Shown here piece by piece: positions 16,493 to 28,434 of a stretch of 64,000 nucleotides of DNA (within the stretch, counting starts at the first letter, position 1; the number at the start of each line of letters is the position of its first letter). Made by a program: the position numbers and the translations under genes. Source of the DNA: Flavobacterium geliluteum (GTDB lineage: Bacteria; Bacteroidota; Bacteroidia; Flavobacteriales; Flavobacteriaceae). The stretch spans positions 1 through 64,000 of the forward strand of contig NZ_JAGFBV010000002.1 of NCBI RefSeq assembly GCF_017948595.1, written 5' to 3'. The notes under the pieces were generated by a model. It ran no database searches, was not told where the DNA came from, and saw nothing but the letters and a program-made list of their open reading frames with translations.

Positions 16493-18793
16493 TTATAATT
16501 TTAAAATTCTAAGCTGATTGAACTTTGGGCTATTACGATCCGCTTTTACTGTTATTTTAATGTTTATCACTTCCAATTTGTCTATATTCAGCCTAATTAC
16601 GTTATTTTCTAAAGAAACTGTCTGGGCAGGTTTATCATTTACAAGAATTATAATGGCATCCATTTTAAGTTCATCTATACTGCTTATATCCAAAAATCTA
16701 CCCGAATTATTTTTGTTTATTAGTTGATATGAAATATAAGAACGGGTACTTCTCCAGGACTTTCCATCTTCGTAACCTGAATTTGTTTTCTCGCCTTTGT
16801 AAAGATGATCTACTTCTGACTGCTGTTCTCCGCAATTAATCTTGTCTACCGTTTTTGCCTCAAGCATCATCGCATCCGCTTCCTGTTGTTTAAGCAATGC
16901 AAGTTTTTCTTGAAACTGCTCTTTTGAATAGTTTTGAAAGTACATTTGATAACGTGCGTCATGTACTTTAAAAAAGGGTTCTAATTCTAATGAATCTAAA
17001 CTGAAACGCATATTACCCAATTCCTTGAGGTTTTTAATATAATCTTCCTGATCTCCCACAATTGCAAAAGCTTTATCCAGAGAATAATATTTACCGCTTG
17101 CTGTGTGTCCCATGCGGCTTTCGTCAGCAAATAAACCCTCTAAATCTTTTGTTCCTGTTTTAGCGGCCAGTACAATTGGACCGTTGACAAATGCACTCCA
17201 GTTTGATCCATCAGGCAGTCCTTCTAAACGTGTTGTAGTTTTGAATCTTACCGCTATACGATCTCCCGATTTCCATTTTCTTTTGAGTGTCACATAACTG
17301 GATGGTCTGGCTTCTATTTGCTGCGATTTATTATTTATTGAAATTTCGAAATTTTTTGCCCATTCCGGACATCTGATATTCAAAGAAAATGTTTTACTTT
17401 TTTTAAGTTTTAAAACTAAGTCAGTAGTATTTTCAAACGGAAATTTTGTGGTTTGTTCGATCTGAATATCTTTTTCTGTCCATTGTAATATTGAAGGAAT
17501 AAAAAGATTTACAAAAAGATCATTATCCGAATGGCTATAAATTAGTTCTCCGTATTTGGCATGATTTTCAAGCCCTGAACCTACACAACACCACATACTA
17601 GTTTCCGGCTGAGAATATACCCGATAATGATTGGGTCTAATAGGAGTAAAATAGACAAATCCGCCTTTTTCCGGATGTTGACTTGACAGGATATGATTGT
17701 AGAGTGTGCGCTCATAAAAATCAAGATAACTGATATCATTTTTGTCTAGAAATAAAGCCTTACTAAGACGTTCCATGTTATAAGAGTTACAGGTTTCCGG
17801 TCCCTGATTGGATCTGGTCATACTGCTGAAATCATCTGTGGGATTGAAATATTCGCCAACACTGTTTCCTCCAAAGGCTACACTTCGTTTTTGAGTCACA
17901 TTTTTCCAAAAGAACTGTGCAGCATCTGACCATTCTTTATTACCGGAAAGTGATGCAATTTTTTCAAAACCAATAACTTTTGGTATCTGGGTATTCGCAT
18001 GAAGCCCCGTTAATTTATCTTCTTTTTTCAATAGCGGATTTAAAAGCGCCAGATGAGAAATTTTTTCAGCTGTTTCTAGATACTTCTCATCTTTTGTGAG
18101 GATATACAAATCTGCAAAAGACTCATTTATGCCGCCATGTTCTGTTTTTAATATGTTTTGTATCTGCTCCTGTGAAAGTGGACGGATGAGTTCAATAAAC
18201 CAGTCTCCGAGTTTTATCAAAACATCTTTTGCCTTTTCATTATGTGCATAACGGTAAGCATCATTTAAACCTGCAAAGAGTTTATGGATATTGTACAGCG
18301 GTACCCAAGTATTATTCAATCCAAAAGTGCTTCCATCAATATCACCATTGTGAAGTCGATCCCAAAAAACCTTTCCCTGCGGAATTCCTCCCACATAACC
18401 ATTATCATTCTTATCCTGGCAAACAGCTAATTCTGAAATCATGTAATCTAATCGGTTTTTAATCTCAGTATTTCCGGTGGAAGCATACATCATTGCCAGC
18501 GCAGAAAGATAATGACCCGCAATATGTCCGTCAAGACCTATACTTTCCCAATTACCATATCGCTCTGCTTTTACAGGCAGACCGGAAGATACGAGGTAAG
18601 GTGCTAACAGTTTATCGGGATTCAAAGCCAAAATATATTTAAGATCTACATCCTGAGCATTTTTAAAAGGACTTTCTTTTAGTCTTACTTGATTTAAACC
18701 GAACGAATGCATTTGGGCTGTTGCCGAAAACCCCATGAATAATCCAAGTAGACAGTATGAAATTTTATATTTTATCAAAGCAATTTTCATCAT
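16493..18793 (-). CDS. GH127/GH146 beta-L-arabinofuranosidase (DUF1680)
   Basis: The 766-residue protein has a signal peptide (FMGFSATAQ) and the (alpha/alpha)6 DUF1680 domain, opening GLDGHIAGHYLSALAMMYA. The metal-thiolate site of this clan is complete: Glu333 and Cys335 in PETC, Cys402 and Cys403 in WCCVGSG. In HypBA1 the first Cys of that pair is the nucleophile. Glu314 in GEYF is the likely acid/base. A C-terminal extension (about 650-766) resembles the extra domain of GH146 enzymes. The product would be beta-L-arabinofuranose from terminal side chains. Start Met1 or Met2. Confidence 0.88.
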   Translation of the reverse strand: MMKIALIKYKISYCLLGLFMGFSATAQMHSFGLNQVRLKESPFKNAQDVDLKYILALNPDKLLAPYLVSSGLPVKAERYGNWESIGLDGHIAGHYLSALAMMYASTGNTEIKNRLDYMISELAVCQDKNDNGYVGGIPQGKVFWDRLHNGDIDGSTFGLNNTWVPLYNIHKLFAGLNDAYRYAHNEKAKDVLIKLGDWFIELIRPLSQEQIQNILKTEHGGINESFADLYILTKDEKYLETAEKISHLALLNPLLKKEDKLTGLHANTQIPKVIGFEKIASLSGNKEWSDAAQFFWKNVTQKRSVAFGGNSVGEYFNPTDDFSSMTRSNQGPETCNSYNMERLSKALFLDKNDISYLDFYERTLYNHILSSQHPEKGGFVYFTPIRPNHYRVYSQPETSMWCCVGSGLENHAKYGELIYSHSDNDLFVNLFIPSILQWTEKDIQIEQTTKFPFENTTDLVLKLKKSKTFSLNIRCPEWAKNFEISINNKSQQIEARPSSYVTLKRKWKSGDRIAVRFKTTTRLEGLPDGSNWSAFVNGPIVLAAKTGTKDLEGLFADESRMGHTASGKYYSLDKAFAIVGDQEDYIKNLKELGNMRFSLDSLELEPFFKVHDARYQMYFQNYSKEQFQEKLALLKQQEADAMMLEAKTVDKINCGEQQSEVDHLYKGEKTNSGYEDGKSWRSTRSYISYQLINKNNSGRFLDISSIDELKMDAIIILVNDKPAQTVSLENNVIRLNIDKLEVINIKITVKADRNSPKFNQLRILKL

Positions 18794-18863
18794 ATTTTGT
18801 AATTAAAAAGCTATCGAATTTTATATTTTTATATAATAACAACTCTATATTTATATCTGACTG

Positions 18864-21401
18864 CTATAAACCATCTTTAGAAATCATTTCACTCTCGGGC
18901 GGTCCTAAATAAGAAGGTTTTAATCCTCCGGTGTCAATCAAAATTTTCTGCAAAACAATTCCGGGATCCAAAACACGAAAACGCAAAACATGTCTTCCTG
19001 TTTTTGAAATAGTATGTTTAGTAGCCGAATGTATCAAATGTTCTGCCTGCCACTTTCCTAATTCACCACGGTAGTGTCCGTTAAAATTAATGAGCTGCGG
19101 TTTTTCTCCATCAAAAGAAACCTCGTAACGAAGTCCTTTATTACTGTTAAAATTAAGCGTAGGAGCCAAAAGCAACTCAACATTAAATTCGCCTGTAGAG
19201 ATAAAATTAATTTCATATTCCACAGCAACATTATCGTCTGGTTGTGGATAAATGTGCTGCGGAAAAGTAGTAATACCGCTTTGTGTCTTTCCAAAATCGG
19301 GAATTACTTCCCAGTGGATTTTATCTGTGTTATTCGATTTAGAAAAATTCGCTGCTTCAATTGAAACATAACCTTCTTTTTCAACGAATACTTTTCGCAC
19401 TATCTGATCCTTTTCTGAAACATAGTCGATTTGAGGCAGAATATTTTTAGGAGTATCATACCAATTTTTGTATCCGATGCGCATCTGATCCATAATGTGC
19501 GTCCATTTTCCGCCAGAAATTTCATTATTATATTTATTTTGAAGAACAGAATCTCTCTCAAAATTGCTTTTTACCTGATCAGCAAAAACATTGGCCAAAA
19601 TATTTTTCTCTGATGCCAATTTTCTGTTTTTGGCCTGAGCAAAATACATTTCGTAAAGATTACAGCACGCATCTATCGTGTACAAAACCAATTGAAAATA
19701 AGCGTCTTTATAGTCATTTGGAAGATCATTGTAAATTCGATACGCATCAAGGGCCAGATTCTTGTAATCATTCACTACCGATTCAAATTCGTTGTAATTT
19801 TCAAGACTGTAGGTTTTACTGTCGAGCGTCTCCGGAGTAACTCTTCTGTTAAACTTTGGATAGGTATTTAATAACCTTGCGATCTCTTTTGCATGTTTTG
19901 TTCCGAATTGCTCTGCCGCCCATTTTTGGGTAAATTCAGTAAGATTCTGAGAGTTGAACTTATCCGGATTCCATGCCATTTCTAAAAAGAAACTTATAGG
20001 AAACTCCATTGGTTTGAGATCGCCCACATTAACAATCCAGACTTTATCAACACCATGCGAATAACTCAGATTCATCTGTTCCCAAACTCTCTGGATCGGA
20101 CTAATGTTAATCCATTTTGAGTTTCTTGGGCCTCCTACATAATCAAAATGATAATACATGCCGTAACCGCCTTTATGCATGGGTTTGCTGAGGTCAGGAA
20201 GTTTACGCACATTTCCCCAATTATCATCACAGAACAACAAAATAACATCGTCCGGAACGCGCATTCCCTGATCATAATACTCCTGAACCTCTTTGTATAA
20301 AGCCCAAAGTTGAGGTGTTTTTTCGGCTTTTTTTTGTGTTACCTCAGCAATAATACTTCGCTGTTCTTTTACGATATTTTCCAGAAGACTTATATTAGTT
20401 CCTTTGCTCATCGCTTCATCGCCATCACCCCTCATTCCTATCGTGACCAATTTTTCCCAGTTTTTACTCCGCTCAATACCGCCCTTCCAGAATTGATCTA
20501 ACACTTGTTTATTTTTGGAGTAATCCCATACATTTGGAAGATTATTTTTCTTAATATAACGATGCCAGTCTGTCTGTGCCAGAGCCAAAGGTTCATGATG
20601 AGAGGTACCTATTATAATTCCCATTTCATTCGCCAAAGGTCCGCTGGCAGGATCATCATCATAAAAAGCACTGCCCCACATTGCGGGCCAGATATAATTT
20701 GCTTTTAAGCGAAGCATCAGCTCAAAAACTTTTTCGTAAAACTTACTATTAAACCCTCCAAATGTAGCTTTGGCCCAACCGCTTAATGCCGGCGCTTCAT
20801 CATTGAGGAAAATGCCTCTATACTTTACAGCAGGTTCGCCATCGCTGTATATTCCTTTTACAAAATAAAGGCTTTCTTTTTTCTCTACAGGAACATCCGC
20901 CCAGTAATACCAAGGCGAAACACCAATTTGTCGGGATAATTCGTAAATTCCGTAAATAGTTCCGCGCTTGTCACTACCCGCAATTACAAGTGCTTCTTCT
21001 ACTCCGTCAAACGGATTTTTTACATTCTGAATACTAAATTTTTCGTTTTTTCCCTGAAGTGACTTTCCATCTATTTTTTTTCTTCTAATTAAATCATCAA
21101 TTACATCGTTCGCACCGATCATTCCGATTATGATTAATGGTGAAGACCGATTTGGATTTTGATTGAAAATTACTGGTTTTTCTCCTGTAACTTTTTCAAA
21201 ATCAAACTGTAAATTAGTAACAGCCCTCAAAATACCGGTATCGAGACTCGCATTAACAAAAAAAGAGAGAGGTACTGATTTCTCTTTCAAAACTATTACA
21301 TCAGAACCTTTTTTATTTATGATAAAAGGCTGCGCTGCTTTTGAAGGCATACCTGTACAAAGTAAGACCAGTATGATGATGAATGTTGAAAATCTATTCA
21401 T
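18864..21401 (-). CDS. GH115 alpha-glucuronidase
   Basis: The 845-residue length is usual for GH115. After a signal peptide (ending PSKAA) come the family blocks: an N-terminal alpha/beta domain with GTIYGIYELSRQIGVSPWYYWADVP, then the TIM-barrel part with KYRGIFLNDEAPALSGWA, LKANYIWPAMWG and IGTSHHEPL. A C-terminal region contains EAANFSKS and a closing beta-sandwich. GH115 enzymes remove (4-O-methyl)glucuronic acid from internal xylose residues of polymeric or long xylan. It complements GH67, which needs the non-reducing terminal xylose. It lies between the GH127/146 gene and the esterase fusion, with short gaps. Confidence 0.95.
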   Translation of the reverse strand: MNRFSTFIIILVLLCTGMPSKAAQPFIINKKGSDVIVLKEKSVPLSFFVNASLDTGILRAVTNLQFDFEKVTGEKPVIFNQNPNRSSPLIIIGMIGANDVIDDLIRRKKIDGKSLQGKNEKFSIQNVKNPFDGVEEALVIAGSDKRGTIYGIYELSRQIGVSPWYYWADVPVEKKESLYFVKGIYSDGEPAVKYRGIFLNDEAPALSGWAKATFGGFNSKFYEKVFELMLRLKANYIWPAMWGSAFYDDDPASGPLANEMGIIIGTSHHEPLALAQTDWHRYIKKNNLPNVWDYSKNKQVLDQFWKGGIERSKNWEKLVTIGMRGDGDEAMSKGTNISLLENIVKEQRSIIAEVTQKKAEKTPQLWALYKEVQEYYDQGMRVPDDVILLFCDDNWGNVRKLPDLSKPMHKGGYGMYYHFDYVGGPRNSKWINISPIQRVWEQMNLSYSHGVDKVWIVNVGDLKPMEFPISFFLEMAWNPDKFNSQNLTEFTQKWAAEQFGTKHAKEIARLLNTYPKFNRRVTPETLDSKTYSLENYNEFESVVNDYKNLALDAYRIYNDLPNDYKDAYFQLVLYTIDACCNLYEMYFAQAKNRKLASEKNILANVFADQVKSNFERDSVLQNKYNNEISGGKWTHIMDQMRIGYKNWYDTPKNILPQIDYVSEKDQIVRKVFVEKEGYVSIEAANFSKSNNTDKIHWEVIPDFGKTQSGITTFPQHIYPQPDDNVAVEYEINFISTGEFNVELLLAPTLNFNSNKGLRYEVSFDGEKPQLINFNGHYRGELGKWQAEHLIHSATKHTISKTGRHVLRFRVLDPGIVLQKILIDTGGLKPSYLGPPESEMISKDGL

Positions 21402-21428
21402 TGGATTTTTTTTAGATTAACGATTCAG

Positions 21429-23147
<1,719 letters not shown>

Positions 23148-23171
23148 CTAAAAACAAAATACTGTATTTTA

Positions 23172-24410
23172 TTACTTAAATAAATCAAGATTTACAGCCT
23201 GTCCCATCGTAAAATAGCCTAATTCGTTAGGATGTAAAAAGTCGCCGTCATGCATGTTTGACAAAATCGTTTTTGAACCAATTTCTGAAACCATTATTTT
23301 ATCAAAATCAATTACAGCATCAAAGGCATTACTATTTCGAATCCATGAATTAACGAGATCTCGTGCTTCCTGCCTGTAAGGTGTATCATAAAATGATTTT
23401 TCGAAAGGCAAAATAGTACAACCATAGACTTTAATACCCTTAGCATGAGCTTTATCAATCATTATTTTATAGGCATCGATAATCTCCTGAGCTTTAACTG
23501 AAGTATCTTCAGGACGTTTTATACCTCCAATATCGTTGATGCCTTCCAGAAGTACTAGCCATTTTGCCCCTTTTTGAGATAGTACATCCCTGTCAAAACG
23601 ATCCAATGCAGTAGGGCCTAATCCTCCTCTAACCACACAGTTTCCTCCAATACCCAAATTCAAAACTCCTAATTTTTCAGTTTTTTTATCTGCAGATAAT
23701 CTTGCCGATAAGATATCAGTCCATCTATTTTGCTTATTGGTTCCTGATCCGCGACCGTCTGTGATAGAATTCCCAAGACAAACTATCGTGGCAGAGTCGC
23801 TATCAGCATCGACATCCAGTCCCATAATCGTGTACCAGTGATCTGTTTTTATGGCTCCGTCAAAAGCTGCATTAGTAAGATTATCGCCCTGAAGCAGATA
23901 TGAAGTCGTACGCGAACCCGGATGCCCCGAAGTTTTTGCCGAAGTTGTCCCATAATGAATAGTAATCGCCAATAGCTGTCCAGACTGCAATTCAAAATCA
24001 AAAGCATCTGAAAATACTTCCTCACCGGGATTCATTGTTATTCCGGGATTACCCGTAAAGCTAATTGTTTTTTGCGTCTTTAAATCAATAATCGGTGCAT
24101 TGACAACATTTGCCACGCTAACAGATTTCAGGACTGTTGGCTGATCACTTAAGATGTTCGAAAAGCGGAGTCGTAAACGTTTTCCGCCTACTGAAACCCT
24201 AATAATTTGTCGCAAAGTATTCTCTGAAAGGCCTGGAACAGGTGGCATGTTATGAGGTTCTACCAACATCTGCGCGCAGGCCCAGGTGCCTACCCAATGC
24301 TCCTTATTTAATTTACTTTGTGCTACTAACGATGACGGATTACAGATACACCCCCAAACCAGAAAGAAGAATTGTAAAAAAAGTAGCCGTCTAAAATAAT
24401 CCTTTTTCAT
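23172..24410 (-). CDS. Secreted SGNH/GDSL-family hydrolase (probable carbohydrate esterase)
   Basis: The SGNH blocks are clear: Ser215 in CLGNSITDG (block I), GIGGN at 253-257 (II), GIND at 290-293 (III), and Asp390/His393 in DFLHPNELG (V). Residues about 35-200 form a beta-sandwich domain ahead of the catalytic domain (HWVGTWACAQMLVEP). This arrangement is common among Bacteroidota GDSL proteins in polysaccharide loci. The N-terminus is hydrophobic and signal-like, with Cys21 and Cys23 near the cleavage region and a possible VAQ cleavage site. Context suggests acetyl-xylan deacetylation, but the acyl group is not readable from the sequence. Confidence 0.85.
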   Translation of the reverse strand: MKKDYFRRLLFLQFFFLVWGCICNPSSLVAQSKLNKEHWVGTWACAQMLVEPHNMPPVPGLSENTLRQIIRVSVGGKRLRLRFSNILSDQPTVLKSVSVANVVNAPIIDLKTQKTISFTGNPGITMNPGEEVFSDAFDFELQSGQLLAITIHYGTTSAKTSGHPGSRTTSYLLQGDNLTNAAFDGAIKTDHWYTIMGLDVDADSDSATIVCLGNSITDGRGSGTNKQNRWTDILSARLSADKKTEKLGVLNLGIGGNCVVRGGLGPTALDRFDRDVLSQKGAKWLVLLEGINDIGGIKRPEDTSVKAQEIIDAYKIMIDKAHAKGIKVYGCTILPFEKSFYDTPYRQEARDLVNSWIRNSNAFDAVIDFDKIMVSEIGSKTILSNMHDGDFLHPNELGYFTMGQAVNLDLFK

Positions 24411-24452
24411 ATTTAATTTATAAAATTAATACGATTGCAATTTGATATTTTT

Positions 24453-26183
24453 TTATTCTGGTTGAGCATCATTTGCAGCCGTAGCGTATAATCCTATTAA
24501 GGCACCTGTAAAACCTCCGGCTACATTTGTTGACAAAATATCTCCCGAAACACTTCCGCCTAAGTTTACAAAATCAACTCCGTTTAAGGCATAACCAAAT
24601 TCATAACTATCACCTGTGGCTTTAACCTGCAAACGAAGGCTCTTTTTGATGTCAATTTTAGCACTTGCAACAATGGTTGATTGCCCATTTTCTGTTCTCT
24701 GCAACACGATATAAGTATCATTCCCTTTTTTTGTTACACCAAATACATAATTAAATCGCTCGCTCTGCAAACACACAATTCCGGCAAGATCCTTTTCTGA
24801 AGAGGGTTGATAATCAAGTGTGGTCGAAAAAGAAAAAGTATTGTGCTGTTGTCTGTAAAAAAGTGTAGAAGTAGGTTTAATTTCTTTAATATTTACTTCG
24901 AATGGCTTAATCTCTAATCCTTTTTTTGTTATGGAAATAAAATTTTCTCGTGGTCCTCTGAGGCCTATCCAACGATAGTCTAATTTTTCGGTTGTAAAAT
25001 TTTCGGTAAACGTAAAGTTGCCATTAGGAAAAAAGCCTTCTTTGCCCGTTTTATTTTCGACTCCTTTAGGCATTTTTAATTTTGGTCCCATAGGAACTAA
25101 TCCGTTTTCAAAAACAGGAAAAACTCCTGACCAGTCTACAGGCAACATAAATGTTTCACGTCCTGCATTTACACGATCTTTGTCATTAGGACGAATACCC
25201 AAAAAGACGCCATAATATTTATTGTCTGGCCCTACTACTAAGTCAGCATGTCCTGCCCAATCTACTTTATTGACCCTGTCTTTTGGAAAATATCTTTGTG
25301 TAAGGATCGGATTATTGGAGGAAGGTACAAAAGGTCCTTTTGGGCTGTCACTTACAAAAATCACCTCACTGTGATTACCTCCAGTACCCCCTTCGGCACA
25401 CATTAAATAATAACGACCCTCTTTTTTATACAAATGTGGCGCTTCAATCCAGATTGGTTTTTTAGAAAGATCAACACCTCCATCAACAATAATTTTATCT
25501 GTGCCCGGAATCACTTTATCAGCTGCAACATCATATTCCCAAACTTTTATTACGCGGTGTCCCTGATACAATTCTTTGCCTTTGTCGGGAGCATCATTGT
25601 GCACGATGTAGCCTTTGCCATTGTCATCAAAGAAAATACAAGGGTCTATTCCTCCAAAATCTAATTTAATTGGACTTCCCCATCCTTTCATCGGATCTTT
25701 GGTTTTTACTATAATATTTCCAAGACCTCCTGTAAAAGCGGTCACAATCATATAAAAAGTATCATTGTGCGGATTGTAAGTTATTCCCGGTGCATAAACG
25801 CCTTGGCTGATACCTGTATCGTGTGGATTAAATTCGTTAACGTTATTTAGAACGCCCCCCAAGTCTGTCCAATTTACTAAATCTTTCGAATGGAAAATTG
25901 GAACTCCAGGAAACATGGCAAATGAAGAACAGACCATGTAATAATCGTCTCCTTTTCTGGTAATCGCAGGATCTGGATAACATCCTTGCAAAATTGGAGA
26001 ATAAAACTCATCTGCCTTTAATGGATTATTTTTATAAATAGCATCGTCTCCCTGATAAATAACATTCGAAAAAACAGGCGATTTTATTTTCTGTTTTCCT
26101 GTAATTGTATCTTTAACTGTAACTCCTTTAAAAGAAAAGAGAAACAATAATCCTAGTAAAAAAAGTAATTGTCGTTGTTTCAT
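24453..26183 (-). CDS. GH43 beta-xylosidase/arabinofuranosidase with C-terminal beta-sandwich
   Basis: The N-terminal hydrophobic segment (LLFLLGLLFLFSFKG) acts as an export signal. The GH43 propeller starts near residue 62 with YSPILQGCYPDPAITRKGDDYYM. The triad is Asp71 in YPDPA, Asp180 in GGIDPCIFFDDNG and Glu247 in IEAPH. A C-terminal GH43_C2-type beta-sandwich covers about 390-570, giving 576 residues, as in xylan beta-1,4-xylosidases of this family. It is the first enzyme gene after susCD, separated by 295 bp that contain a hairpin, and may have its own promoter. Confidence 0.88.
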   Translation of the reverse strand: MKQRQLLFLLGLLFLFSFKGVTVKDTITGKQKIKSPVFSNVIYQGDDAIYKNNPLKADEFYSPILQGCYPDPAITRKGDDYYMVCSSFAMFPGVPIFHSKDLVNWTDLGGVLNNVNEFNPHDTGISQGVYAPGITYNPHNDTFYMIVTAFTGGLGNIIVKTKDPMKGWGSPIKLDFGGIDPCIFFDDNGKGYIVHNDAPDKGKELYQGHRVIKVWEYDVAADKVIPGTDKIIVDGGVDLSKKPIWIEAPHLYKKEGRYYLMCAEGGTGGNHSEVIFVSDSPKGPFVPSSNNPILTQRYFPKDRVNKVDWAGHADLVVGPDNKYYGVFLGIRPNDKDRVNAGRETFMLPVDWSGVFPVFENGLVPMGPKLKMPKGVENKTGKEGFFPNGNFTFTENFTTEKLDYRWIGLRGPRENFISITKKGLEIKPFEVNIKEIKPTSTLFYRQQHNTFSFSTTLDYQPSSEKDLAGIVCLQSERFNYVFGVTKKGNDTYIVLQRTENGQSTIVASAKIDIKKSLRLQVKATGDSYEFGYALNGVDFVNLGGSVSGDILSTNVAGGFTGALIGLYATAANDAQPE

Positions 26184-26364
26184 TTGTGGTTGTTCTAATG
26201 TTAGTACCGCCTCAAAAAGAGGTTTTGCTTTGTTTTAAAAATACTCAATTAAAGATAATTCATTACTTCCAGAAATATCTTTTATTTAAATTTGCTTCCA
26301 AATATTACTTATAAAAAGTACTTTTTTTGAAGCCGATCGTCTATCAAAATTGAATTCCGTTTAA

Positions 26365-26389
26365 AAGCCGGGAAAGTTATTCCCGGCTT
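26365..26389 (-). terminator. Hairpin between susD and the enzyme genes (terminator or attenuator)
   Basis: AAGCCGGGA and TCCCGGCTT form a perfect 9-bp GC-rich stem with a seven-base loop. On the minus strand the stem is followed by TTTAAACGG, a short T run. It lies about 90 bases after the susD stop. A second small dyad (ACTTTTAC/GTAAAAGT) lies at 26437-26459. Partial termination here would let susCD be expressed above the enzymes, as in other Sus-like loci. Confidence 0.6.
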
Positions 26390-26478
26390 AACTAATCAAA
26401 CTTAAAAACTCAACTATGCATTATTTCGTAAAGTCAACTTTTACAGTCAAAGTAAAAGTCCTTTTCTATCAAACTATA

Positions 26479-28422
26479 TTAATAACCAGGATTTTGGTAG
26501 GCTTGTTTTTCTGCTGCTGACATTTCCATACCATCTAATTGTCCTTGCGGTATTGGGCGCAAATAGTGATGAGCATCTATCGTTCTAGTGATAACTTGTG
26601 GAGTGTGATCTCCGTAATTAGATCCACCAATTGAATATTTTCCGGCCAATTCATTCCATTTTTGAGTTCTTACTAAATCATACCAACGGTAGCCTTCACC
26701 AAAGTATTCGCGAGAGCGTTCTGCTAGAATATAATTAATGTCAATTACAGCAGGAGTTGCATTTGTTAATGCGACGCTGTTATCTGCAATTTTTGCCACT
26801 CTTCCATTATTATCCCAACGCCATTTTCCGGCACGTGCGCGTATTACATTGATAAGATTTCTGGCAGTCAAAGTACCCGTTGCTCCCTTTACCGCCGCTT
26901 CTGCTGCAACAAAATAAAGTTCTGAAAATTTTGCCACTGCAAATGGTCGGGTACTTCCGGCATTTGGCTGTCCTAATCCTCCTGTATTATCTGTACGATA
27001 AGGTCCTAATTTCCATAAACCAGGATATACGATTCTGTTTATTCCTAACGGAGAAATTACATAATCAGATCTGCCTGGTAAAACTCCTGCGCCTACACCA
27101 TTATCACCTGCTCCCGTTGGATATGTAATTGGGGTAGCTGGTTCCTGATTAAGAAAAGTAACAATTGCATCGCCTGGTTGTATTGGTAATCCATTAGCAT
27201 TGTACAATGTTGGCACGGTGGTTAGCCCAGTTCCTGTAAGATTCCAATTTCCACGGTAAGCCGAAGTAAATGTCCCGTCGTATCTTGAATCATTTGTTTT
27301 ATCTGCAAAAGTATTTGTAAAAACTTCTATTGGTGGCGCCATTCTTACCCACGGGCGTCCTAAGAATTGATCGGCAGCTCGTTGCACAGAAGAAACCGAA
27401 GCTCCCGCAGCATTTTTGCTTCTTATGGCGGTATAATTCCATGTTCCCATCCAGCCTGCAAAATTATCCGGTGCACCACCGCTACCAAATGAAAGGCTTC
27501 CTCCGTTATAATATTCGCTGTCCTGTGTATGATCGGCGTAAAGCATCATCTCTTTATTACGGTCATTAGATCCTAAGCTAACATCATAAAAATAATCCAG
27601 TAATGCATACGGTCCAGGATTATTAATTCCTTCTATCGCTACATCATACGCCTTCTGAAAATACCATTGCGCATTGTGCCCATCAGGATCTGTTCTTGGC
27701 GTATCAGGATAGGTCGGAATATTATTTGGATTTTCTAACCACCATCCATAAGTCAGATAAGCCTTTGCTAATATTAAACGAGCTAGAGTTTTAGTTGCTG
27801 TACCTGTTAGACGTGGGGCATCCGGAAGTTCGTTTACAGCCGCTATCAAATCTGGAAAAACAGCTTTGGTATACACCTCAGTTACTGTATTTCGTTTTGA
27901 AGATCTTGACGGTTTACTGTTAAATTTAAGTTCACCCGCTCCTAAATCCAAAGGAACACCTCCAAAAGTTTGCACTAATAAAAAATAATCAAAAGCTCTG
28001 AAAAATTTAGATTCTGCAATAAGACTGTTTGAAATACCCACTGCTGCGCCATTTTCGATAATTCCGCTGGCAGTATTTATATCGTTATACGAATTATTCC
28101 ACAATACATCAGAACGACTCGAGTTTGGATTTATCACCCCAACTCCGGATAAGTCATGATCTTTAAAATTTCCGTCGGCCTGTTGTCCGTAGGTTGCTTC
28201 ATCTGTACCAGTCTGGCTGGCATTATAAAAATAGGCTTGTCCGTAGATGTAGCGCAAGTGAGCATAATGTGAAGTTAATCCCTGCAATACGCCCTGTTCT
28301 GTTTTAAAATAGCCAGGCTCATAAAAATCATGTGGTTTTTCTTCTAAAATATCAGAGCAGCCTGCAAAGGAAAACAAAACTACTGATCCTATAATTAAAT
28401 TTTTAAAAATATATCGTTTCAT
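26479..28422 (-). CDS. SusD/RagB-family outer-membrane glycan-binding lipoprotein
   Basis: A lipoprotein signal has the lipobox FAGC with the lipidated cysteine at residue 22, followed by SDILEEKP. The mature protein shows RagB/SusD features: an N-terminal alpha-helical TPR-like region (SKFFRAFDYFLLVQTFGGVPL), a variable glycan-binding middle, and the conserved end ILAERSREYFGEGYRWYDLVRTQKW. The length of 647 is at the long end for xylan SusD proteins. It caps the SusC barrel and delivers xylo-oligosaccharides. The gene starts 12 bp after the susC stop, as is usual for the pair. Confidence 0.95.
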   Translation of the reverse strand: MKRYIFKNLIIGSVVLFSFAGCSDILEEKPHDFYEPGYFKTEQGVLQGLTSHYAHLRYIYGQAYFYNASQTGTDEATYGQQADGNFKDHDLSGVGVINPNSSRSDVLWNNSYNDINTASGIIENGAAVGISNSLIAESKFFRAFDYFLLVQTFGGVPLDLGAGELKFNSKPSRSSKRNTVTEVYTKAVFPDLIAAVNELPDAPRLTGTATKTLARLILAKAYLTYGWWLENPNNIPTYPDTPRTDPDGHNAQWYFQKAYDVAIEGINNPGPYALLDYFYDVSLGSNDRNKEMMLYADHTQDSEYYNGGSLSFGSGGAPDNFAGWMGTWNYTAIRSKNAAGASVSSVQRAADQFLGRPWVRMAPPIEVFTNTFADKTNDSRYDGTFTSAYRGNWNLTGTGLTTVPTLYNANGLPIQPGDAIVTFLNQEPATPITYPTGAGDNGVGAGVLPGRSDYVISPLGINRIVYPGLWKLGPYRTDNTGGLGQPNAGSTRPFAVAKFSELYFVAAEAAVKGATGTLTARNLINVIRARAGKWRWDNNGRVAKIADNSVALTNATPAVIDINYILAERSREYFGEGYRWYDLVRTQKWNELAGKYSIGGSNYGDHTPQVITRTIDAHHYLRPIPQGQLDGMEMSAAEKQAYQNPGY

Positions 28423-28434
28423 GGCTCTTCTTGA

